Source: Doris montereyensis (taxonomy: Eukaryota > Mollusca > Gastropoda > Nudibranchia > Dorididae). From it: 64,000 nt of DNA. Below the pieces are notes generated by a model. It did not search any database and had not been told where the DNA came from. It worked only from the letters and a program-made list of their open reading frames with translations. Positions 28,241-64,000 of this stretch are shown here, one piece after another. Location of the stretch: positions 272,501 through 336,500 of the forward strand of contig JAXRKP010000017.1 of NCBI GenBank assembly GCA_037039925.1, given 5' to 3'. A program made the position numbers and the translations under genes. Within the stretch, counting starts at the first letter, position 1, and each line of letters opens with the position of its first letter.

Positions 28241-28980
28241 CCAGAGCCAGACAGAGACTCAATAGACGTGCGTAGTGCACACATACTCGTACATACAATA
28301 TCATGCAATCAATCTTCCACAACCCATATCATACCGCGTATTTTTTGAGTTACAACCTACCAATCAATGAATCATATTATTTCACAACCTGTTTCTTTTC
28401 TTGATTGATATCCCCTTTTTTATTATTTATAGAAAGTCTTATTTTGATGATCATTTCCCTCACAATGGTTTCAGTTGTCAATGTTCACATACGCCTTTAC
28501 GTGTATTGAAAGAGGAGGAATAGAGAGACATTCTAGAGAGGAAAACGACAGCGACTAAATCAATAATTAACATCCTGTTTGTCTCTCTTTAAACTACGTA
28601 ACCGAAAAAGGTCTTTTTTCCTTTTTTTTTAAATGAAGGAGAAACAAAACAAAGCAACTTGTTGCATTGCAATACCACATTGGAGCCCGCATTGTCTTTT
28701 AAAAAACCCACCTCAATACAACAAGCTATCTCGCCTCCCTCCTCCCTCCCCCCACTTTTCCCCCTCCACCCAAAGAAAACAATCATCAGCAGGAAAATAA
28801 AAAACAACAGCGAACGCTAATAATACAAATACCCCTACCCCTACCCCTACCCCAGCCGCACCTCAAAATCACATACAAACGCGCACCAAATTTAAAAAAC
28901 CCACAAAATCACATACAAACGCAAACAATAAGAGCGTCACAACAAATTAGACAAAATTAAAAACTACAACTAGAAAATAA
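28241..28980. other. Spacer with short C-rich repeats, no gene seen
   Basis: Contains a CCCCTA run of about four units (28831-28852) and the pair AAAATCACATACAAACGC at about 28865 and 28907. No gene is recognised. Confidence 0.5.
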
Positions 28981-29645
28981 AAAAACCCCTCCCCCTTCTC
29001 CCTAACAAGCAATTCTACGCAAACCAATCCCCCCAACCTTTTGGCAGTTGATGAAACATTGTCAATTCGTTATCAGAACGCAGAAGTATAAATCGTTATT
29101 TTAAGATCTGTTTGCGTCGTTTACTTTTCCAACAAATTAGACAACACCCAAACAAAGTATTGTATCCAATACCACAAAACTACATAACAGGGATTACGAT
29201 GAAAATAAGTATATCAGAAAAACATTCCTCCGTCTCTGTCTGTCTGTCTGTCTGTTTGTCTTCTGTCTCTCTACCTCTCTCTCCCCTTCTCCCTAACACC
29301 CCCAACCCCTTCTACGCAAACCAATCTCTCCCCTTCCCTTCTCCCCCCCAACCTTTTGGCTGTCTGTTGATGAGGCATCAGCTTTGTTCATTGTCAATTC
29401 GTTATCATTTCTCGTGACGATTCATCAGAAGTCATAATATCGTTATTTTGACAAAGCCAGAAACAAAACAACATTGTTATCTGTTTGTTTCATGACATTC
29501 TTCGTTTACTTTCCTATTCTACACTCTAATCTTCCACGGTTTATTCGCTGCGTCTTATTATTTTCGGCCCGTGTATACAAACAAACCCATTGTATCCAAT
29601 ACCACACCTGTTTTTAAAAAGCATAACAGGGATTACGATGTAAAT
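28981..29645 (+). repeat. Abridged direct duplication (28981-29205 and 29280-29645)
   Basis: Landmarks appear in the same order in both copies: CCCTTCTCCCTAACA, TTCTACGCAAACCAATC, CAACCTTTTGGC, ATTGTCAATTCGTTATCA, TCGTTATTTT, TTGTATCCAATACCACA, CATAACAGGGATTACGATG. The second copy has extra blocks between them, so the first looks like the second with pieces removed. Confidence 0.75.
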
Positions 29646-29739
29646 GGGGTCATCCTCCTCCTCCTCCTTTTTCATCATCATCACCATCAGTCATCATCAT
29701 CGGAGTCACCCTTGTGACAGTACAGGCCAGAAACAAAAC

Positions 29740-30010
29740 AACATTGTTCATCGTTCCTTGTTGTCCCTTGCCAACTTCTTGAGCTTCCAGAACATGTCAC
29801 TTCTTTCCACGTCCCTTTTTCGATATTTCGTCCCCCATGTTACTCGTGACCTCCCCTTCCTTCTTTAAATGTTCCCATGCGCTGCTCATAATAAAGTGAT
29901 GCTGGAGTCTTGTTTTCGGAGGGTATGCCCTAGCCACCTCCATACTTTTAATCATGTCTCCATTGATGAAAGAGTCACTGCCGGTGGGTTTTCCTTCTTA
30001 TCCTTCATTA
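29740..30010 (-). pseudogene. Non-LTR retrotransposon reverse transcriptase, C-terminal fragment
   Basis: The minus strand reads WRWLGHTLRKQDSSI at about 29910-29955 and, in another frame, GRSRVTWGTKYRKRD then FWKLKKLARDNKER followed by a stop near 29742. This is the conserved C-terminal tail of many animal LINE reverse transcriptases (W-GHTLR-P-SSI, then GRP-TWRR, then A-DR--W). A frame change between the two pieces shows that it is decayed. No palm-domain motifs are visible upstream on this strand, so only the end of the element is present. Confidence 0.75.
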
Positions 30011-30437
30011 GCAATTTCCTCTTTATTTCATCTGCATATTATTATTATTATTATTATGGTTGGGATTCTAATTAAACAAACAAACAAACCATTAAAAAAA
30101 CCGGGCCTATTAATATTATGGGCCTAAGAACTTGACTCATTGATTGAAAATCACTGTCGAGGAGGAGGGGGTGGAGATCTGCGATTGTTATAGGGGGTGA
30201 GGAGCAAGGTCGCATGATTGACCTTCACCCTGGCATTTCCATCGGAGTTTGGATTCCCCAAAGAGATTCTTTCAGTTGTGATTTGCAGCGCACAGCGAGG
30301 TGGATGTAGGTGTATATTAAATTGGAAATCCATTAGACGGTACCAACTACTTGGAAGGGGGAGATAAGCCAGTGTTTGTAATGTGTGAAAGGTTAGTGAT
30401 AGGGAAGGTAATACCCTTTTTACCAGGCTGTTTTATC

Positions 30438-30810
<373 letters not shown>

Positions 30811-31089
30811 AGTCTCGTTTTCGCCTCTCTCTCTAAATAACATTTTTCCTACTTCTTGTGCAGTTTGTTTATCGCTCTATATAGCACTTTTATCAGTCTA
30901 TTGTAGAGTCAACATTACATATTTCATCCTTTCTCCCACTTTGCTATCCTCTTCAATTTACTGTCTCTTTGTAGTGGGTGATTGTCAGGATCTGTTGGGA
31001 GGTTCTTCTTGTTTTCCACATGTCCCAGATCTTGTGGTTTGCTATCATTCACATTGAGATCACCGCCTATTCTGGTAGATGGGGATATA

Positions 31090-31093
<4 letters not shown>

Positions 31094-31147
<54 letters not shown>

Positions 31148-31157
31148 ATATATATAT
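31094..31157. repeat. (TA)n microsatellite
   Basis: About 64 bp of TA with one TTTA interruption. Confidence 0.97.
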
Positions 31158-31439
31158 CTTTTCCAGTTTTCAATTTACTTTCTCACCATCGAGACCAAAG
31201 AGTTGGTAAGAAACTGAAATGACGCGAGCTGTGTACATTACTGAAACAAGGAATATATTTTCCAACTTTACATCATTTGGCTGTCTAACGGTTGGTAATG
31301 GTGGATGATGGCGGTTGGTCCCAATGTTTTCCGTTCATTCTTTATGTGCCTGCTCATCTTGCTGGAACCGTGGATATCCCTCAATTTGAGTTTATTTGAT
31401 GAAATTTGTTATGCACAGCGTTATGGGCCCGATGTTTTT

Positions 31440-31695
31440 ACTCGAGCCAAATTGATTGACAAGCTGATCAAGTGATTGATCGATTGAGTAATTGGTGGAC
31501 TGATTAACTGATTAATTGATTACTTTATTAAGTTGATTGATTGATTGATTAATTGATTTATTAATTAACTGAATGATTGATTAATTGTTTGATTAATTGA
31601 TTGACGTATGGATTCATTGACTGGTTAATTGATTCATTCCTTAATTGATTGACTAATTTGTAAATTGATTAAATCATTCATTCATTCACTGGCTT
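31440..31695. repeat. (TTGA)n degenerate tetranucleotide tract
   Basis: Imperfect repeats of ATTGATTGATTAATTGATT over about 250 bp, with rising divergence at both ends. Confidence 0.85.
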
Positions 31696-32040
31696 TTACA
31701 AGAGCCAGTCATACACTATGATCTCAGAGTTAGATTGAGAGGATAAGACATGATGACGGACATGCGTAAATAAAGAAAAGCAAAGAAGTCTGACCTACCT
31801 GCAATGACTCACTCAACGGTCGACAAGCACAGATAGAGCAATACACCTGGGTGCCAAACAAACATAACCCCACACTCAAATTAGTTACTGCAATCGTTTT
31901 ACCCAAACACAAAGACTATGTCGCAAGCTGCCAGCACACATCGAACTAAACAGTGGTACCGACGACTTAAAAAAATTAGTTCAAAATCAAAAAGTGATTA
32001 GACATAGATCTAGTCGCGTTCAATTGTTTTGTGCGCTAAT
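31696..32040. other. Spacer, no gene seen
   Basis: AT-rich, with no recognisable coding sequence. Confidence 0.5.
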
Positions 32041-32044
32041 AGTA

Positions 32045-32960
32045 ATGACTTGACTTGGCTTTTCGTTATCGAGGTCATCAGATTTCGGAGCCACAGTTGT
32101 TTTCGTCATTTCCCGGTGAATGCAAACCATTCTCTTCTATTCATTTCTAGATCGTTGTGTGATGTTAGTATAATTGCACTGCGTTTTGTTCTCTGAATGC
32201 ATTTGTTGATCGTTCTCTTTGTGTTTTGATGTTTTCTGTGGAGTAAAATGTCATTGCTTTGTTCGCGGGAATGTTAGTGTCTCTTCTTAAGACGTGTCGG
32301 AATAATCTCCACTTTGCCTCTAGAATTTGGATTGAGAGTGAGATTTGCTGGCTTTTTTTCTAAAGGGATTCATTTGAAATTTTGGTTGGAGAGTGTAGGC
32401 CTAGCACTCGACTCAGCTGATTTCTGTGAAGGGCGTCTATTTCGTTTTCTTGTGTTGTCGTCATCGCCCGTGTTGCATAATTGTATAGGAAGATATATTT
32501 TTACTAAAGAATCATATTAACAATATAATCATACTCTTACTTTCTGTTTTACTTGATCTTTTCTTTTACAGATGTTTAACAATTTGTTTAAAGTTGTGCG
32601 TGTTAGTTGCTTCCTTGCGTTGAATGTCTTCTTTGTCTCACAGATACGATCCAACTTTCTTGGATGTTTTCCATTCTGTATCCTTCCTGCTCAGTGTTAA
32701 AAGTTCTACGTTGTCTACGTATACCTTTAAGTTGTGTTTTTCTAATACCCCCCCCCACACACACACACACACTTCTTGTAGTCTATATGGTTCATCCCTA
32801 TGAAATCAAAACCATCTGCGTATATTATTTCTGGTGGAACTCTTGTCTTCTATTCCATTTTTCGTAGTAATGTATACGTTTTTAATATATCTTTAGTATG
32901 GTAGAGGTATAGCGAGAAGAGAACGGGTCTTAGACTGCCCCTTGCGGAGTCCCAATGAGG
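32045..32960 (-). pseudogene. Non-LTR retrotransposon reverse transcriptase fragment
   Basis: Minus-strand pieces appear in the order expected for the palm and thumb of a LINE reverse transcriptase. GTPQGAV (motif B) is at about 32935-32955, and PPEIIYADGFDFIG (motif C) at about 32794-32837. KKVGSYLCDKEDIQRRKQLT follows at about 32590-32660, then EIDALHRNQLSRVLG (about 32410-32455) and KWRLFRHVLRRDTNIPANKA (about 32245-32310). The catalytic YADD box reads YADG, and several stops and frame changes separate the pieces, so it is inactive. It is cut off on the minus-strand 5' side near the GTA tract at 33040. Confidence 0.85.
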
Positions 32961-33019
32961 CTTACACATGGTCTGCTGTATTTGCCCCTTTGATACAGTA
33001 ATACTCAACGATATTTGAA

Positions 33020-33180
<161 letters not shown>

Positions 33181-33239
33181 AATCAGTACAGTCGTCAAAA
33201 GCACTATCAATACATTATCCTGACACTTGACTTATCATT

Positions 33240-33460
33240 TATCCATGCCTGACCTTTCAAATGGCATACACACACGTCCATGGACACACATTAACACACT
33301 CAAGCACACACACATTCAAACACACACACATACACACTCAAACACAGACTAAGACACACCAAATACCGTTAATTTGTATGGTCTTTGGACACACTCACTA
33401 ACCACATGCAAACAGACACATACATACCCAACACACACACGCGCGCGCATCAGCACAACG
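33240..33460. repeat. CA-rich degenerate tract
   Basis: Interrupted ACAC runs and ACACTCAAACACA-type units, including GCGCGC at about 33443. Confidence 0.75.
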
Positions 33461-34440
33461 GGGAATCAATTACGAACACACAAACATCTCACTCACTCCG
33501 GGTGTATCCCAGAATTCACAGTAGGAAAGCGATACCGTTTCCCTTTCCGCTTGTGTTTTTGTTGTATGTGCATTATCCCCCTTATTGCGGATAGCAGACG
33601 AGATCACGTTTAAGCTCCTGTTGCGTTGACCTCTTTAGTTGGAGGTCAAAGCTCGACTAAATGCATGCATCGCGCTAAACATTTACCTGGAATTCTTTAA
33701 AAGCAAAAAGCTCGTCGGTTCTGATTCTCAGACTCCACCCAAGCTTCTGACTTTCGTTTCGTAGATTGTAGTGGGAGGGTGAAGGGGGAAATGGGGCGGG
33801 GGGGGGGTGGGTGTCATCTGATCCTGACGTCTTTGATTGTACATAGAGGGCAGAAAGAGGCTCCAACGTTTCACATCCTGCACACCAATACAGATCTATT
33901 CCCTCGACGGTTTTTTGTTGTTGTTTTGCGTTTTTTTGTTTTTGTTTGTTTGTTTCAGGGCTGTTTTAATGTGTGGGTGAGGGCGGTGGGGGGGGGGGTT
34001 ACATTAACTTCCTGTTCCTAGCTGGGCGTAGTTGTGCAGTAAAACGTGCCGTTGTGAACAGAATGTAAATCTTGGGCTCCTGGTTAACCTTGCCCCGTTT
34101 GCCATGTTGGGGTTAATCACAGTATGTGGTGGTGCTAAACAATGATCAGTTATTGTTTTGTTCCTAGGGGGCAGTTAGTACGAACAGCTGCTAGTAGATT
34201 CTACTTGTTCTATCCCTTCTCATACTTTGCATTTGCTCATGCGATTCATTGCCCCAAATCGAACCCGAGAGCAATCCATATGTTGGACGGGTAGATTCTG
34301 AATTAGTATTGTCTTTCTCCCTGTGGAGGTTTGCTGTTGTCTTGTCAGTGAAATATCAAGTTTAATATGCAATTGCCCTGACGTCAGATCCATTCTTCAT
34401 ATTACGAGAGGCACTAGCTATATATCCGGAATGGAGTAGA
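33461..34440. other. Spacer with G runs, no gene seen
   Basis: G runs at about 33797 and 33988. No recognisable domain in either strand. Confidence 0.5.
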
Positions 34441-34467
34441 AGCAATAGTGGTATCACCTTCAAGTGT

Positions 34468-35540
34468 TCACAACTTTTCAAAAGCACTCTCATTGAGCGC
34501 GTATGCAAGGTTGCATCCGCCTGAACCAAGAGTCAAAGCAGTTCTGCCATATTTCAGAGTGTATGGTTGAAATTCACTTTCAAATGCCCTTACAACGTCC
34601 TTGGGATTCTGAAAGTTGATGCTGGTGAGCCTTGGGGGGGGGGGGGTGCATATTGGAACAATAAAAAGTCACAGGGTGCGAGGTCGGAACAATATGGAGG
34701 ATGGGTAAAGTTTCAAAGGTTATTTTCGGTCAAGGCCTGTGCCGTCTCAATGGCTATGTAAGCACCGGCATTGTCACGGTAACATAACAAGCCCATTGTG
34801 TCCGTCTTTGGACGGCGTTGTCTCCACTTCTCTAAAACTGTCGGTAAACAGTGGTTTACACACCAATCTGACTTCTGTGCGCCTGCTTTGGTAAGGGGAG
34901 TTGGGGGGGAGTACCGTAGTTATGCGGTCTTTTGAGCTGTAAAAGAAAGTTGGCTACTATTTGCTTTTCAACACTTTTGGATCTTTTAAATTTCAGAGGA
35001 GGGGTCTCGCCAGAAAAAGAGCCATACTCTAGATTGGCGCTTCGTTTCAAAGTCATACATATAAACTCGTGTTTCATCGCCAGTCACGATGTTTTCAATG
35101 TTTCTTGATCGACCTTCGTCAAATCCTTAAAGCGTAGTGGAGCAACATTCTTTGTTGTTTTTTGTTCATCGGTGAGTTGCCGTGGCACCCATCGAGCTGA
35201 CACCTTGTGAACATGTAGACATTCGTGTTTATCTTCAAGACACAAGGTGATGAAATGCCCAAAGAATGCTCTATCCCAAGATAGGTTACTCGTGCATGAT
35301 TCTCGATCATAACTTTTGTGCCTGACGATGACTTTTCAGCAATAACACTTAAAGGTCTGCCATCATTGTCATCTTTGAGGGATCGCCGACCTCTTTTTAA
35401 CTTACCAAGTAAATTTGAGATTTTGATGGAGCAGATGCCCCAAATAAAATGTACAAACTTTCAAAACACACTGAAATCTTTAACCCTTACACAAAGTCAT
35501 AATAACTCATGGCTCGAAAATTACGTCGATCAAGCTCCAT
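34468..35540 (-). pseudogene. Mariner-family transposase, decayed
   Basis: The minus strand from ATG at 35540 reads MELDRRNFRAMSYYDF. Then follow RGRRSLKDDNDGRPLSV (about 35360-35400), ARVTYLGIEHSLGISS (about 35250-35300), VSARWVPRQLTDEQK (about 35160-35205), VTGDETRVYMYDFETKRQS (first catalytic Asp, about 35035-35095), RDNAGAYIAIETAQ (second Asp region, about 34740-34785), HPPYCSDLAPCDF (third Asp, about 34680-34720) and FDSWFRRMQPCIRAQ (about 34500-34545), with a stop at 34468. Length and order fit a 345-350 residue mariner DDD transposase. Several frame changes and a G run at 34637-34646 break it. I could not identify terminal inverted repeats. Confidence 0.88.
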
Positions 35541-35714
35541 TGTTGTATCGTAGCCGTTGTGATATGACGTCACAATTTCATCTATTTTACGCTCCATAGT
35601 AAATGCATGGTAATGTACCTTTCTGCTAGGTCCCAAAAACCGATGCCACATGTCTAGCTTTACTCCTGCTACCCCATTCCGGAATTTAACTAGTGACCTC
35701 CGTATACACTTATT

Positions 35715-36045
<331 letters not shown>

Positions 36046-36263
36046 CTCTCTCGTGTCCTTTTATTGGGTTACCTGAACACTCATGTGGTAAACGTTTCGT
36101 TTCAAATGCCTGCAGAAGCTTTCTGAAAGCTTTCACGAATATGTAGGATTTTTGTTTTATTTGAAAAATTTAAAAAATTTTTTTGATAAATTTATTTAAC
36201 GATAACATATTTTCTTTCCCTTTTCCTCTTGCAGCACCAACCTAGGTCAGTCAGCATATCACC

Positions 36264-63177
<26,914 letters not shown>

Positions 63178-63204
63178 GTAAGTGGCCTTTTTCACCAATT
63201 CCGG

Positions 63205-63282
63205 TTTGATTTTTCGAGAGATCAATTGAAACTTGATGGAAGACGCACGTGGAATAAAACTAAATCGTTCATCGTTCAAGGT
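63205..63282 (+). CDS. Possible further exon (uncertain)
   Basis: The open frame of exon 19 continues past its donor through FSRDQLKLDGRRTWNKTKSF to CAAG|GTAAGC at 63282. A charged segment ending at a good donor could be an alternative longer exon 19 or a separate exon with an acceptor at about 63212. No domain is recognisable. Confidence 0.25.
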
Positions 63283-64000
63283 AAGCGCAACTTGAAGCAA
63301 GCTTATATGTATGTGTTTGTGATAGTATTTCAATTTTACCTGTATGATGGTACATGTAAAGGATAAACATTTTAATGAGCTTTGTTTTAGAGAAACGGTT
63401 TAGGATTTAAAGCTCTGATGCTTTGTTTGGAAGAAAAAGATATTTTGATCATTGTTTTATGAAATGTTGAGTAAGAAGTGATCTCCTTATCTACAAAATG
63501 CCAACGAATGTGCCTCGCTTATTGATATTTAATTATGTTCCCAATTTTTTGGTATTGTGATAGTTTTAACTCAATTTATTTTGTTTTAGGGGGTTACATT
63601 TGTTCAAACTTTTTATTGTTGTAGATTTTATCTTTTATTAGCATAAAACACATGACAAAAGAAATTATATAAGTTTTTCTCTTTGAGCCTTTTTGTGGGA
63701 AGTTTTTGTTATGCTTTTACTTGATCTTTGCTTGTGAGATTATTATTTTACTTTGTATTATTCTATTTAGTGTTTCTATTACATTTTCATAAGTACACGT
63801 CACAACCCTTCTGGTGATAACAGTTATGTACAGCAAATTTTCGATTGTTGTTTTTTTATTTGTAAATCAAAAATTATTGACAATCACTTTATCTATATAT
63901 TATTCAAAATATATGAGTTGACAGATATACGTGTAATTATTTTTTTTTAGTGCATATTTTACAAGTCTGGTTAAATATGTTATATCAGAAATTTAGCAAT
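63283..64000 (+). other. Presumed intron to the window end
   Basis: AT-rich sequence without a recognisable Ig or Fn3 exon; the gene continues beyond the window. Confidence 0.6.

Noticed and set aside
28831..28855. CCCCTA units as an interstitial telomere
   Set aside because: Only about four units, and not the TTAGGG type expected in molluscs and most animals; more likely C-rich low complexity.

Overview
The window is animal (metazoan) nuclear DNA: AT-rich, intron-bearing, very rich in microsatellites, and carrying LINE, SINE, mariner and MITE remains. The one recognisable host gene is the 5' part of a twitchin/projectin-type giant muscle gene. That gene class is typical of molluscs, arthropods and nematodes. 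Together with the tRNA-derived SINEs, the long CT and TA tracts and the TAGATC-rich intron stretch, I infer a lophotrochozoan, most likely a gastropod mollusc. No species can be named from the sequence alone.

Layout. 1-5.1 kb: a minisatellite of 41-44 bp units with outlying copies. 5.1-8.0 kb: dispersed repeats, then (CTA)n, about 580 bp of (TAA)n, and (CT)n-(TA)n. 8.05-15.5 kb: a chain of seven minisatellite arrays with different unit lengths (29-40 bp), most of them sharing an ACCACCTTAT-like core. 15.5-36 kb: no host gene that I can support. It holds CT/GA microsatellites, a 50-bp minisatellite, SINE-like pieces, a duplicated LINE RNase H fragment interleaved with a 45-bp minisatellite, two further LINE reverse-transcriptase fragments and a decayed mariner transposase, all three coding on the minus strand.

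36.2 kb to the end: the twitchin-like gene on the plus strand. I can trace 20 exons, with consistent intron phases at all but a few places. They encode a start codon, seven Ig (I-set) domains with short Gly/Lys/Pro linkers (some on 10-16 nt microexons), then a Lys/Glu/Pro-rich PEVK-like linker built from 7-residue repeats, then an acidic stretch. The gene runs off the right edge; the Fn3 domains and kinase expected for the family lie outside. The introns hold three copies of one SINE family, a second SINE, a pogo/Tigger-like MITE, a BED-like zinc-finger ORF and many microsatellites.

Several coding exons contain single- or two-base indels, mostly in or beside short base runs, that break otherwise clean Ig or linker sequence. 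Several repeat regions look like abridged or interleaved copies of each other. I read both as signs of imperfect long-read consensus rather than a dead gene, but a pseudogene or real rearrangement is not excluded.

No CRISPR, rRNA, functional tRNA or bacterial-type operon was seen. I found no convincing undescribed biological system. The most unusual structures are the minisatellite cluster with a shared core and the microexon architecture of the twitchin linkers.
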